Shown piece by piece: positions 53,736 through 63,242 of a stretch of 64,000 nt of DNA. The notes under the pieces were generated by a model that saw only the letters and a program-made list of their open reading frames with translations, had not been told where the DNA came from and did no database searches. How positions within the stretch are numbered: position 1 is the first letter of the stretch; each line of letters starts with the position of its first letter. Origin of the DNA: Rubripirellula reticaptiva (GTDB lineage Bacteria; Planctomycetota; Planctomycetia; Pirellulales; Pirellulaceae); NCBI RefSeq assembly GCF_007860175.1, contig NZ_SJPX01000004.1, positions 905,781 through 969,780 of the forward strand, given 5' to 3'. A program made the translations under genes and the position numbers.

Positions 53736-55280
53736 TTAAGGTGCCCTTAGGATGGTTCTCGCCGCGCCGGTCGCCCATTCTTTTTGGCCTGCAACAAAGC
53801 CTCGGATGATTAATGGGCCGACCGTTCCAACTGGCAAACGAAACTTGGTCGTTGCCGGCTGATTGGCGGTCATGTCCATGCTCAGTTTGGCCACGGTCGT
53901 TTCGTTCGGGTCACCATCGATCGCCGCACCAAGCGGACGGTCGATCGAAACGCAAAGCTGGCCTGCAATTGGACTGGTCGAAACCACTTCGACAACGTCG
54001 CCCAGCGCGTGACTGGCCGCAACGGACATGGTCATCGGCTGGGGATGGTGCATCGACAGCATCGGGTCGCCGATCAAATTATACAGCAGCATGTGTTCGC
54101 GGCGCTCGTCCACCAAGACCGTTCCGGCCGGGCTGATCATCGTGGCGAGCGCGTCGATCATCATTCGCGAGTTTGCATTCGCGTCGGACGTTTGCGTTTC
54201 GCTAACCCGATGCATTTCGCCGAGCGCACTGAGCCATGCATCACCGAGTCGCGGCAATTGTTGAGCAAAAACGCCGTCGATCAAGCCGACCGCTGCGGTT
54301 GTGTTTCCGTAGGGCATGGTCACTCGGCTGCCCGCGACAACGGCGACGGGGCCACCATCGGTCAACCACATTTCTTCGGCGATCGAATCTTCAGGAGCAT
54401 CCATCGCGCCGGTGTAACAGGCCAGTAGGACTGCGATCGGCGAGGCGCCGTCGGGGCGTGACAGTCGCGCGGCACTGTTGCGATCCAGCACTGGAATTCC
54501 GGCTTCGGTTTGGGGAAAACGATCCAGTTCGGTGACTTGTCCATGACCTGCGTAGACCCAGAACCGTGCGCCTCGCTGGTAGTTGTTCAATATGCAATCG
54601 GTAAACGAGGCGCCGACCGGGCAAAACGGATGACCGTCACTGGCATAGGCGACTCGTGTCCTGGTTGCCATCGGCAAGACACTGGTGACAACGGTGCGCG
54701 TGACCGACTCGATCGCTGCGTCAGCCATCATGCCAAACCCGCCCACTCCGCCGACCAATTGGACTTCGGAACGCCACGTGCCAAAGTCGATGCTGTTCTC
54801 ATAGGCAAGGATGCGTTTGACCGCGCGGCGAAGTTCTTCGGCCGTGTCGACCGGCAGCCGGCCTACCACTGCTTCGGGTAATCCGTCGCCGTCAAAATCG
54901 CCGTACAAAAGGTCGCTGGATAATGTGGGCGTTGACCCCCACTTCGCGGTCACCGTTGTCGGTTGATACTCGATCGGGATGCGCCGCGCCGGATCGCACC
55001 GAGTACCAATTACCGGCGCGTCACCGACCAGGACGATATAGCGAGTCGCATCGTCGGCGGCACGTCGGATCATGTCACGCACATCGTCGGGGCGTTCCGC
55101 TGAATCGACCACAACGATACTTAGGCCTTCTTGTTCCCGGTAGTTCAGCCACGGTTGTAGGTCGGCGCGGAATACGTCGGGACAGACCACCACAGCATCC
55201 ACTGCGACAGCGTGATCGGTTTCGATCATGGCGCAGCCAATCAAAATCGTCAGCCCGAAGATGATTCGCGAAAAGGTCAT
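53736..55280 (-). CDS. Exported C25-family (gingipain-type) cysteine peptidase
   Basis: 514 aa. Signal peptide after MTFSRIIFGLTILIGCAM; then the caspase-like fold of peptidase C25: YIVLVGDAPVIG, LLYGDFDGDGLPEAVVGRLPV (Ca-binding-like), catalytic His in FWVYAGHGQV and catalytic Cys in VLLACYTGAMD, then GPVAVVAGSRVTMPYG. No propeptide or secretion-tail domain is seen, and it is shorter than gingipains. The role is unknown; other planctomycetes carry similar secreted proteins. Start at 55280 because it opens the signal peptide. Confidence 0.88.
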   Translation of the reverse strand: MTFSRIIFGLTILIGCAMIETDHAVAVDAVVVCPDVFRADLQPWLNYREQEGLSIVVVDSAERPDDVRDMIRRAADDATRYIVLVGDAPVIGTRCDPARRIPIEYQPTTVTAKWGSTPTLSSDLLYGDFDGDGLPEAVVGRLPVDTAEELRRAVKRILAYENSIDFGTWRSEVQLVGGVGGFGMMADAAIESVTRTVVTSVLPMATRTRVAYASDGHPFCPVGASFTDCILNNYQRGARFWVYAGHGQVTELDRFPQTEAGIPVLDRNSAARLSRPDGASPIAVLLACYTGAMDAPEDSIAEEMWLTDGGPVAVVAGSRVTMPYGNTTAAVGLIDGVFAQQLPRLGDAWLSALGEMHRVSETQTSDANANSRMMIDALATMISPAGTVLVDERREHMLLYNLIGDPMLSMHHPQPMTMSVAASHALGDVVEVVSTSPIAGQLCVSIDRPLGAAIDGDPNETTVAKLSMDMTANQPATTKFRLPVGTVGPLIIRGFVAGQKEWATGAARTILRAP

Positions 55281-55369
55281 TGGGTCACTACTGTTGAATG
55301 AGTTAAGCTTGCCGGACGGATTGTCGCCGATCCAGTCCCTCGTACACCAGACCAATCACCCTTCATCTG

Positions 55370-56341
55370 ATGCCGAACCTACGCAATCTTACGTCAAATC
55401 AACGTCCTCGAATCGCGATTTCCGTCGGCGACGCAGCAGGCGTCGGCCCAGAATTGGCGATCGTCTGTGCCGGATTGCCGGCAATCACGGCTCGCTGTCA
55501 CCCGATTCTTTACGGTCCCAGGAACGTGCTCGACAGAATCGCCGGTGAAATGAAGCTCAATTTGACGGCCGAAGTTCTGGACGTTGGCGACATTGATTCA
55601 GCCAGCGTCGTGCCAGGGAAGTTCAATGCTGCGACGGGGCAAGCCTCATTTGACGCGTTTGACCGCGCGATCGCCGATGCGATGGCCGGGCGAGTTGACG
55701 CGATCGTGACAGGACCGATCCAAAAAGAAGCCTGGTATGACGCCGGCATTCGATTTCCCGGACACACCGAAGTCCTGGCGGACCGGACTGGCGTCGATGA
55801 TGCCTGCATGATGTTGACCAGCGATATTATTTCCTGCGTCTTGGTGACGATCCACATCCCACTAGCGGACGTGGCCAAGTCGATCTCGGTGGATTCCATC
55901 TTGCGAGCGATCCGATTGGGCGCCGACGCATTGTCTCGCCGCGAAAAACGTGCCGCGCGAGTGACCGTTTGTGGGCTGAACCCGCATGCTGGCGAAAACG
56001 GGCTGATTAGTCACGGAGAAGAAACTCAGTTCATCATTCCGGCCGTCGCAGCCGCGCGTGCCCTCGGCCTTGAAGTTACCGGGCCGTTACCCCCGGATAC
56101 CGCGTTCACGCCGACCGTTCGAGCAGCGACCGATGTTTATGTTTGCATGTATCACGATCAGGGTTTGATTCCATTGAAGGCGTTGGCGTTTGATGATGCG
56201 GTGAACGTGACGCTGGGGTTGCCCGTCGTTCGGACCAGCGTGGATCACGGTACGGCGATGGACATCGCTTGGCAAGGCAAAGCGAATCGAACCAGCATGA
56301 TGGCTGCAATCGAGATGGCGATCGATTTGTCCGATGGTTGA
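55370..56341 (+). CDS. pdxA: 4-hydroxythreonine-4-phosphate dehydrogenase
   Basis: 323 aa, usual length. Oxidises 4-phosphohydroxy-L-threonine for pyridoxal phosphate synthesis in the DXP-dependent route. Recognised from ISVGDAAGVGPELAI, AIVTGPIQKEAW, GHTEVLADRTG, TVCGLNPHAGENGLI and CMYHDQGLIPLKAL with metal-binding His residues. Divergent from the C25 gene; its stop overlaps the next gene by 8 bp. Confidence 0.96.
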   Translation: MPNLRNLTSNQRPRIAISVGDAAGVGPELAIVCAGLPAITARCHPILYGPRNVLDRIAGEMKLNLTAEVLDVGDIDSASVVPGKFNAATGQASFDAFDRAIADAMAGRVDAIVTGPIQKEAWYDAGIRFPGHTEVLADRTGVDDACMMLTSDIISCVLVTIHIPLADVAKSISVDSILRAIRLGADALSRREKRAARVTVCGLNPHAGENGLISHGEETQFIIPAVAAARALGLEVTGPLPPDTAFTPTVRAATDVYVCMYHDQGLIPLKALAFDDAVNVTLGLPVVRTSVDHGTAMDIAWQGKANRTSMMAAIEMAIDLSDG

Positions 56342-57950
56342 TGCGAACAACAATGAACGACTGTTGCCGGCGCAGGACAAGGTGACTCGACGGAGTTCGC
56401 TGGCGGCGACGCTTGCGACCACGACGCTGCTGATGATGTTGTTTCTGGTTTACGCGGGCGATGCGCCGCCAATGGTCAACGAAGCCCACTATCTGGTCAA
56501 GGCCAAGAATTTTTGGCAACCGGATTGGTGTCGATCCGACCTGTTTGCCTCGTCCGGCAAAGCTCACACGACGTTCTATGCGTTGTTTGGATGGCCGACG
56601 AAGTTTGTCTCGCTAGAAACGACCGCGTGGATGGGCCGGATTGTCGGATGGTTGACGCTGGCGATTGGGCTGCGCCGTTTGTGCGCTAGTCTGTTTGCCA
56701 ATTCATTGGCCTCGATCGTTGTTGCGATCGTTTGGATCGCGGGCGTCGAGTACGGGAATTTGGCGGGCGAATGGGTGGTCGGTGGCATCGAAGCCAAGGT
56801 GCCCGCGTATGGATTGGTTTTGATGGGTTTGGCTGAATTGGTCGATCGCCGTTGGAACCGAGTCTGGTTGTACATGGGGGCCGCATCGGCGTTGCACGTG
56901 TTGACCGGTGGCTGGGCCGTTGTGGCGGCGATGATTGCGTGGCTATTCAGCGAGGCTCGGCAACTGGATTGCAAACCGCTGTTTACGCGGTGGCTGTTTG
57001 TGGGTGGCGCGATGTCGTTGCTTGGGCTGTTGCCTGCGGTTTGGCTGAATTCGGGGGCAAGTGCACAGGACGCGACCGAAGCGGCGCGGATCTATACGTA
57101 CTTTCGAATTCGGCATCACCTGTTGCCATCGGATTTCTACTTTGAATGGTACGTGCGTCACGGCATCACGTTGGCGCTGACGATCGCCGCGACGGCAATC
57201 TACTTTCGCGATTCTTGGAATCTGCGGCGGATGTTCGGATTCACGTTTGGCGCGTTCCTGATCGCAGTCGGCGGAATGATCGTTGGCGGGTTGCCTGCGT
57301 TGATGCCTGACTTGGCGGCAAAGTTGCTGCGTTTTTATTGGTTTCGACTTTCTGATGCGGTCGTGCCGTTGCTGTTGGCGGTTTTGGTGATGCGGATGCT
57401 TGCCGATCATCGGATTTGGTTGCGTCGGACCGGGACGGTGGCCTTGGTGGTGGCGGCCGGATTGGTTGGCCACAGCGTGGTGGGGCGAGCAAGCATTCCG
57501 GTACCACCATCGGTCAGCAACGCTTTGTTGGGATGGGACATGGATGCATCAACAACGACGCAGCGACAAACGTTTGTCGACTGGTTGAAGGTTTGTCAGT
57601 GGGCAAAGCAATCGACGCCAAGCGACGAGGTTTTTCTAACTCCGCGGCATCAGCAAACGTTCAAATGGTATGCCGAACGGGCGGAAGTGGTGAACTGGAA
57701 AGATGTTCCGCAAGATGCAAAAAGTCTGTTCCAGTGGAGCGAACGTTTTTCGGAAATCTTCCCCGCCAGGCTAGGAAATATCCGAGTCACGATCGGTTAT
57801 CGAGCACTGCGAGAGTACCGAAAACGATTTGGGGTTCGATTCATGATCGTTGATCGCCGAGTGATTGGCCAAGACTTGCCGTTGATCCGCGTCTATCCAT
57901 TGTCGAGCGACGACAATCAATCCTACGCAGTTTATGAATTGCCGCGTTAA
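56334..57950 (+). CDS. Hypothetical polytopic membrane protein
   Basis: 538 aa with about ten TM helices (from 23 on). The first outer loop (GDAPPMVNEAHYLVKAKNFWQPDWC) resembles the acidic loop of GT-C-type glycosyltransferases, but a catalytic pair is not clear. The C-terminal 140 residues are soluble and outside (VFLTPRHQQTFKWYAERAEVVNWKDVPQ). The gene overlaps pdxA by 8 bp and is therefore co-transcribed, although a link to vitamin B6 is not evident. Confidence 0.75.
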   Translation: MVDANNNERLLPAQDKVTRRSSLAATLATTTLLMMLFLVYAGDAPPMVNEAHYLVKAKNFWQPDWCRSDLFASSGKAHTTFYALFGWPTKFVSLETTAWMGRIVGWLTLAIGLRRLCASLFANSLASIVVAIVWIAGVEYGNLAGEWVVGGIEAKVPAYGLVLMGLAELVDRRWNRVWLYMGAASALHVLTGGWAVVAAMIAWLFSEARQLDCKPLFTRWLFVGGAMSLLGLLPAVWLNSGASAQDATEAARIYTYFRIRHHLLPSDFYFEWYVRHGITLALTIAATAIYFRDSWNLRRMFGFTFGAFLIAVGGMIVGGLPALMPDLAAKLLRFYWFRLSDAVVPLLLAVLVMRMLADHRIWLRRTGTVALVVAAGLVGHSVVGRASIPVPPSVSNALLGWDMDASTTTQRQTFVDWLKVCQWAKQSTPSDEVFLTPRHQQTFKWYAERAEVVNWKDVPQDAKSLFQWSERFSEIFPARLGNIRVTIGYRALREYRKRFGVRFMIVDRRVIGQDLPLIRVYPLSSDDNQSYAVYELPR

Positions 57951-58013
57951 GTGATGCCCCGCGCCAGCGTCTACAATGCGGCTGTCAGATTTTCCGCATT
58001 CGAAGAGTACGCT

Positions 58014-59444
58014 ATGTCCACCTTTGCGAAGCTAGGTTCCGTCGTTTTATGTTTGTCGGTCGTGATGTCGATGTCTGCGCATGCTGCGCGACCTCACATC
58101 GTTTTGGTGATGGCAGACGATCAAGGCTGGGGCGAGACGGGGTACAACGAGCACCCGATTTTGAAGACGCCGAATTTGGATGCGATGTCTGAAAACGGTT
58201 TGCGATTTGATCGGTACTATGCCGGCGCGCCGGTTTGCTCGCCGACCCGAGCGGCGGTTTTGACCGGACGTACCAATGACCGTACCGGTGTCGAAAGCCA
58301 TGGTTACGCACTGCGTCGTCAAGAAATGTCGCTTGGCAAGCTGATGCGTGAGGCCGGATACACCACCGGTCATTTTGGAAAGTGGCATTTGAACGGGTTT
58401 CAAGGTCCGGGTGTGCCTATCTTGGACACCGATGACCACAGTCCTGGCGAGTTTGGATTCGATCGCTGGTTGTCGGTCACCAATTTCTTTGACCGTGATC
58501 CGATCTTGTCGCGGCGAGGCAAATTCGAAGAGTTCATTGGTGACTCGTCCGAGATCGTGGTTGATCAAGCATTAGATTTCATCGGTCGCCAGGTTCGCGT
58601 GGACTCACCCTCGTTTACGGTGATTTGGTATGGAACCCCGCACAGCCCGTTCAAAGCTGCGCCCGAAGACATGGAAGCGTTCAAGGATTTGGACGAGCAG
58701 TCGATGCACCACTACGGCGAACTGATCGCACTTGATCGCAGCATCGGGACGCTGCGAACGGGGCTTCGTGATTTGGGAATCACGGACAACACATTGCTTT
58801 GGTACACGAGCGACAACGGAGGATTGCCGAAGATCAAGCCTGCAACAACAGGCGGACTTCGGGGCAACAAGGGCACCGTTTTTGAAGGCGGTCTGCGAGT
58901 GCCGGGGATCATTGAATGGCCCGGCGTCATCAAACAACCTCGAGTGACGAGCTTTCCCGCTTGTGCGATGGATATCCTGCCGACGCTGTTGGAGGTGACC
59001 AAGGTTGCCCACCCAGCCCCCGATCGTCCTGCCGACGGTATCAGTTTGGTACCGCTGCTGACAAACGAAATTGCCCAACGCGAGACACCGATTGGATTTC
59101 GATTCGCAAATGCGACCGCTTGGATCGACAATGATTGGAAGTTGCTTTCCGAGAACACAAAGAAGGGAAAGTTTCAGCTTTACGACTTATCATCCGACTC
59201 GAAAGAAGCGAAGGATGTCGCGGCCGAGAATCCGGACATTTTGCGGCGGATGAAGAAGCAATGGATCCAGTGGAACGAGTCGGTACAGGCAAGTTTTGAT
59301 GGAGCCGACTATCCCGAGGGTATTGTGGATCCCGCCGAACCTCAACGACGGCACTGGCGCGACAGTCCGGAGTACGCGCCTTACTTGGATCGGTTTCGCA
59401 CGCGATGGGAATACAGCGATTGGTTGAAGAAATCGTCTAAGTAG
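58014..59444 (+). CDS. Secreted sulfatase with classical C-x-P-x-R motif
   Basis: 476 aa. Signal peptide ends SAHAA (about residue 25). Sulfatase hallmarks are VMADDQGWGE, the formylglycine motif CSPTR at Cys75, GHFGKWHLN and YTSDNGG. It is of the type common in planctomycetes; polysaccharide desulfation is likely, with substrate not readable. Start at 58014 chosen at the signal peptide; 57951 adds 21 residues that are not signal-like. It lies 63 bp after the membrane protein gene. Confidence 0.94.
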   Translation: MSTFAKLGSVVLCLSVVMSMSAHAARPHIVLVMADDQGWGETGYNEHPILKTPNLDAMSENGLRFDRYYAGAPVCSPTRAAVLTGRTNDRTGVESHGYALRRQEMSLGKLMREAGYTTGHFGKWHLNGFQGPGVPILDTDDHSPGEFGFDRWLSVTNFFDRDPILSRRGKFEEFIGDSSEIVVDQALDFIGRQVRVDSPSFTVIWYGTPHSPFKAAPEDMEAFKDLDEQSMHHYGELIALDRSIGTLRTGLRDLGITDNTLLWYTSDNGGLPKIKPATTGGLRGNKGTVFEGGLRVPGIIEWPGVIKQPRVTSFPACAMDILPTLLEVTKVAHPAPDRPADGISLVPLLTNEIAQRETPIGFRFANATAWIDNDWKLLSENTKKGKFQLYDLSSDSKEAKDVAAENPDILRRMKKQWIQWNESVQASFDGADYPEGIVDPAEPQRRHWRDSPEYAPYLDRFRTRWEYSDWLKKSSK

Positions 59445-59624
59445 TCGGCGCAGCGGGATGGTTTTGTTCACTTTGAAATATGTTTCACAAACGGATTGCT
59501 CTATTTCAATTGACGACCCCTCTTGGTGCCCTTACGGTGACAAGGTGACTTTCGTCTTCATCGCTCCTCTCGGATGCATGAAGTTGTCGTCGTCGCCGAA
59601 GTCCTTCTCTTTCAAAGGTGTGCC

Positions 59625-60557
59625 ATGTCGGTTCTTCTTTCCGCATCTGAAATCATGCGTCGCTCTTTGGTGACGTTGATGCCAAACGATGATGTCTACG
59701 CGAGCGTGGCGAGGCTGTTGAAGGACGGCATCTCGGGTTCACCTGTCGTCGACCACCAAAACAATTATCTGGGCGTGTTTAGTGAGAAGTGTTCGATCAC
59801 AGCCCTGACCGAAGCGGTCGAGGCGGCTCGCGAGGTCGGGCTGCACGTGGTCAAAGTCCGTGAGTTCATGACATGTGAGTTGGTCACGTTGTCAGCCGAC
59901 ACGTGCGTGTTCGAAGCAATTGATCATCTGTTGTCCCGGCGAATTTCCGGGGCACCAGTATTGGACAATGATGGACGCTATGCAGGTGTCTTTTCCGAGA
60001 AGACGGCGATGCGCGTGCTTGCATCGGCGCTACACGATCAATTGCCGGGCACAAACGTGGGTTCGTACATGAACACGGATCGCAACCGAATCATTGACGA
60101 AGAGGACATGTTGCTAGACGTCGCGCATAAGTTTCAGCAGACGCCTTATCGCCGTCTGCCGGTACTTCATGGCAACAAATTGGCGGGGCAGGTCAGTCGT
60201 CGTGATGTATTGCGGGCCGAGTATCGGTTGGCGATGGAGGTGACGTCGCAGGGCAGGACATCGCAGAATCCGAAGGTTCTTGCTGCGTCGCAGCCGAAGC
60301 AGATCGGTGACTTCATGGACACTGATGCGTTGACGGCTGGGCCGGGCGCGGATCTGTTGGGGATCGCCCAGATGTTTCTGAATTCGCCGTACCGACGACT
60401 GCCGATCGTTGAAAACGGGAAACTGATTGGGCAGGTCAGTCGTCGAGATTTGCTAGGCGCGGCCGCGAAAATCATGAAGCCGATCAAGCCAAGATTGCGG
60501 GCCGAGACGCTGTACCTGTCACAGGTTTCCTCTGGCACACCGCCGATGCTTAGCTAA
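59625..60557 (+). CDS. Four-CBS-domain protein
   Basis: 310 aa made of two CBS pairs: residues about 8-60 and 80-135, then 150-200 and 245-300. Each repeat shows the GxPVxD/N...G pattern (SGSPVVDHQNNYLGVFSEK, SGAPVLDNDGRYAGVFSEK, RRLPVLHGNKLAGQVSRRDVL, RRLPIVENGKLIGQVSRRDLL). CBS pairs bind adenine nucleotides and act as energy sensors. No enzymatic or transport domain is attached, so it probably regulates another protein. Start at 59625 (MSVLLSASEIM) taken because conservation begins there. Confidence 0.88.
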   Translation: MSVLLSASEIMRRSLVTLMPNDDVYASVARLLKDGISGSPVVDHQNNYLGVFSEKCSITALTEAVEAAREVGLHVVKVREFMTCELVTLSADTCVFEAIDHLLSRRISGAPVLDNDGRYAGVFSEKTAMRVLASALHDQLPGTNVGSYMNTDRNRIIDEEDMLLDVAHKFQQTPYRRLPVLHGNKLAGQVSRRDVLRAEYRLAMEVTSQGRTSQNPKVLAASQPKQIGDFMDTDALTAGPGADLLGIAQMFLNSPYRRLPIVENGKLIGQVSRRDLLGAAAKIMKPIKPRLRAETLYLSQVSSGTPPMLS

Positions 60558-60582
60558 CGCAAAATGTTGCAATCAAACGCTA

Positions 60583-60612
60583 CGCCGCGTGTCGCCAAGG
60601 CGGCATGCGGCG
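60583..60612. terminator. Strong convergent hairpin between the CBS gene and yebC
   Basis: Arms CGCCGCGTGTCGCC and GGCGGCATGCGGCG pair over 14 positions with two G-U, with AA at the top; the innermost pairs must open to give a CAAG loop. It fills the gap between convergent stops. Confidence 0.65.
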
Positions 60613-60618
60613 GACCAA

Positions 60619-61365
60619 TCACTCGTCGTCCGTCACCATTTCGTCGGTAATGTTCAGGTTGGTGGTCACGTTTTGGACATCGTCGTGATCGTCAAGTTGT
60701 TCCAGCAATCGCAGCACTCGTTTGCCGTTGGCCGCATCGACGTCGACCATCGTTTGCGGCAATCGTGACAGTTCACTGATTTCCGGCTTTAGCTCGGCGG
60801 CTTCGAAGGCGTCGGCGAGATTTTGGTAGTTTTCGGGCGGGCAAGTGACTTGAAAGTTGCCCTCGTCGGTCAACTCGATGTCCTCGCCGCCATTTTCCAA
60901 TGCGATCTCGGTGACTTTTTCTTCGCCGGCTTCGGCTGGCAGGACGAACAGTCCTTTGCGTTCAAACAGATAGGCGACGCAGCCTGTTTTACCGAGGTCA
61001 CCACCAAGTTTTGAAAAGAGCAGTTTCAATTCGGGACCGGTGCGATTTCGGTTGTCCGTCATGACTTCGCACATGATCGCGACGCCGCCGGGGCCGTAGC
61101 CTTCGTAAGTCATTTCTTCGACTTCATTGCCAGCCAATTCGCCCGTGCCGCGTTTGATCGCGCGTTCGATATTGTCCTTGGGCATGCTGACCGATTTTGC
61201 ATCGTCGATCGCTTTGCGTAGTCGAATGTTGCCGTCGGGGTCACCGCCACCACCTTTAGCTGCGACGATGATTGCCTTGCTCAGCTTGCTCCACAACTTT
61301 CCTCGAGCAGCATCCACTCGCCCTTTGCGGTGTTGGATGTTCGCCCACTTTGAGTGTCCGGCCAT
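60619..61365 (-). CDS. yebC: YebC/PmpR-family regulator
   Basis: 248 aa, normal length. Starts MAGHSKWANIQHRKGRVDAARGKLWSKLSK, followed by NIRLRKAIDDAKSVSMPKDNIERAIKRGTGE and YEGYGPGGVAIMCEVMTDNRNRT, all conserved. The family acts in translation of poly-proline stretches and as transcriptional regulators. The start at 61365 is the conserved MAGHSKW. Confidence 0.96.
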   Translation of the reverse strand: MAGHSKWANIQHRKGRVDAARGKLWSKLSKAIIVAAKGGGGDPDGNIRLRKAIDDAKSVSMPKDNIERAIKRGTGELAGNEVEEMTYEGYGPGGVAIMCEVMTDNRNRTGPELKLLFSKLGGDLGKTGCVAYLFERKGLFVLPAEAGEEKVTEIALENGGEDIELTDEGNFQVTCPPENYQNLADAFEAAELKPEISELSRLPQTMVDVDAANGKRVLRLLEQLDDHDDVQNVTTNLNITDEMVTDDE

Positions 61366-61426
61366 GAAAGCGGTACAGATATGAAAGGAATTCGAGGGTG
61401 GGAAAACGGATTGCAATCCGCCGGAA

Positions 61427-62563
61427 CTAGCGTGGCTTGCTCTTGGTCAATTTTCGGTTGTCCGACTTTTTAGCCGATGCGGGCTTCTTTTCAGCGCTCG
61501 CTGGAGCGGACTTCTTGACCGATTTCTTCTTGGTTGTTTTTTTCTTCGCAGGAGTGCTGGCGGCAGCCTTGGGCTGCTTGGCGGCTGACTTCTTGGTGCT
61601 CTTTGGCTTTTCGGGAGCAGCTTTTTCAGCAGCCGGCTTGCTGGCGGTCTTCTTCGTTGAAGCAGCCTTCTTCGCGGTTTCCGCTTTTGTTTCGGGGGCT
61701 TTTGCTGGCGCGGCTTCGCTTGCTTTTGCTTCGGCCGACTTGGCTGCTGCGGTGCCTTTCTTCGCAGCCTTTTTCTTTGGCGGTGGACCGGCTAGTTCGG
61801 CTGCCTTGGCAGCTTCGGCGGCCTCTGCTTTTTCTTTGGTCTTGCGTTTGACGACACGTTTCTTGGCGGCCTTCTTGTTGGCAAGCCAATCGTCGAGGCG
61901 TTCACCGGAGCCCTTGGAAACCGATTCGAGCAGATCGCGAGCTGCTTTGTCTTTCAGGTTCTTGTTCAGCGCCACGGCGCATTGATGCAGCAGGCCTGAA
62001 AACTCGATGCCTTTGCTCTTGGGGATTGCCCGTTCTAGGCCTGGAACCTTGCCGGCCATGGCTTCGGGTTGCGAAGCAATTTCAGTGGCCAGCATGATGA
62101 CCATGGCTGAATAGTCGATCGGAATCGAGTGGCCACCGAGTCCGTGCTGGATGGTGTAGCTGAGCACGAACTGGGTCATGCCGGGCATGCGTTCGAACTT
62201 ACCGACCGCTTTGCCAAGATTTTCTTTCTTCAAGTGATCGAGATCGAAGGTGTAGAACTCTTCGAAGATCCCTTGCAGATTGCTCTTCAGCCGCGCGGCC
62301 GCCTTGGCTGGCTCTGGCAATCGAGACAGCACCTGAGTCAGTTCGGTGATCGAAGTGACACGGACTTCGTTCCAGTCAAAGAATTCCTGTTCGCACTTTG
62401 CCATGCCTTCGTCAGCCAATTCGGCGGACGCATCTTGCAATAGCGAAGCATAAAGCAAGTGTTCGAGAAGCGGCCGAGTTGGCTGGGCAGGTAGCGGTTT
62501 GTAGTGCTTCTTTAACGCGGTTTGCAATTTGGCGATAAGATTGGCACGGTTGCTTGCAGACAT
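61427..62563 (-). CDS. HhH-GPD (endonuclease III)-like protein with histone H1-like tail
   Basis: 378 aa. Residues 1-225 look like a degenerate endonuclease III glycosylase: helices LEHLLYASLLQDASAELADEGM and ELTQVLSRLPEPAKAAARL, hairpin MPGMTQF (126-132) and Asp150 in IPIDYSAMV. The distance from the catalytic-Lys position to the catalytic Asp in endonuclease III (Lys120 to Asp138, 18 residues) fits exactly, but here the Lys position is Phe132, and no Fe-S Cys cluster exists. Residues 225-378 are an Ala/Lys/Pro-rich tail (KKKAAKKGTAAAKSAEAKA) like histone H1 and HU-like tails, expected to bind DNA. Glycosylase activity is uncertain. Located 62 bp upstream of yebC. Confidence 0.75.
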   Translation of the reverse strand: MSASNRANLIAKLQTALKKHYKPLPAQPTRPLLEHLLYASLLQDASAELADEGMAKCEQEFFDWNEVRVTSITELTQVLSRLPEPAKAAARLKSNLQGIFEEFYTFDLDHLKKENLGKAVGKFERMPGMTQFVLSYTIQHGLGGHSIPIDYSAMVIMLATEIASQPEAMAGKVPGLERAIPKSKGIEFSGLLHQCAVALNKNLKDKAARDLLESVSKGSGERLDDWLANKKAAKKRVVKRKTKEKAEAAEAAKAAELAGPPPKKKAAKKGTAAAKSAEAKASEAAPAKAPETKAETAKKAASTKKTASKPAAEKAAPEKPKSTKKSAAKQPKAAASTPAKKKTTKKKSVKKSAPASAEKKPASAKKSDNRKLTKSKPR

Positions 62564-62648
62564 CTTGGTGCGGATCGTTTGGTGGGTGTGTTGAGTTGAG
62601 TTAGCGTTGAATGGATGGTGACGTTACCGCCCCGTGGGGCAGCGCCAG

Positions 62649-63089
62649 CTATTCATTGGTGTCGCTTGGCGCAGGTGCTGCGTCATCGGCAGCGTCGCTT
62701 GCAGGGGCATCACCCGAAGGATTCGAGGTTCCCGACTCTTCGTCGCGTTCGCGTTTGATTTTTTCGAGGATCTCGCCAACGGCAAGTGACTGCTGGACGC
62801 CACGATCAATTTTGAATTGCAATCGCGGCGTGTACCGAGTGTCGATACGAGTTGCAATTTTACTCTGTAAAAATCCAGCCGCGTTTTGAAGCCCGCGAAG
62901 GCAAAGGTTTTGCTGGGTTTCGTCACCCATCACGCTGACCGAGACGGTGGCCTCGCGCATGTCCGGGGTCACCTTTACGCCAACGACAGTGACATCGCGG
63001 ACACGTGGATCCCGCATCTCGGTCAAGATGGACGAAGCGACGACTTCGCGGATCGCTTCAGCGGCTTTCAACAGGCGACGGCTGGACAC
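62649..63089 (-). CDS. rbfA: Ribosome-binding factor A
   Basis: 146 aa. RbfA helps mature 16S rRNA in 30S assembly. The KH-like core is seen in AAEAIREVVASSILTEMRDPRV, VTVVGVKVTPDMREATVSVSVMG and LRFKIDRGVQQSL-type end (here LQFKIDRGVQQSLAVGEIL). An acidic Ser/Asp/Ala tail of about 30 residues is additional. It follows infB by 150 bp, the standard infB-rbfA order. Confidence 0.93.
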   Translation of the reverse strand: MSSRRLLKAAEAIREVVASSILTEMRDPRVRDVTVVGVKVTPDMREATVSVSVMGDETQQNLCLRGLQNAAGFLQSKIATRIDTRYTPRLQFKIDRGVQQSLAVGEILEKIKRERDEESGTSNPSGDAPASDAADDAAPAPSDTNE

Positions 63090-63242
63090 AGCGGGATTGG
63101 CTTCGGGGGGTGGAGTAGGGAACAGGATTTTGCAAACGGATTTGGAGTCTCATTTGGGAAACACCAGCGCTCGTTTGGAACATGTCGTTGAGGCCACGTC
63201 ATAAATATTGCCGCTACCTCAACCTTGTCATTCGAGGGTCGA

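Noticed and set aside
61437-61985. Very hydrophobic 182-codon plus-strand frame resembling a membrane protein
   Set aside because: It is the antisense of the Lys/Ala-rich tail (Lys codons read as Phe/Leu), so the hydrophobicity is an artefact.
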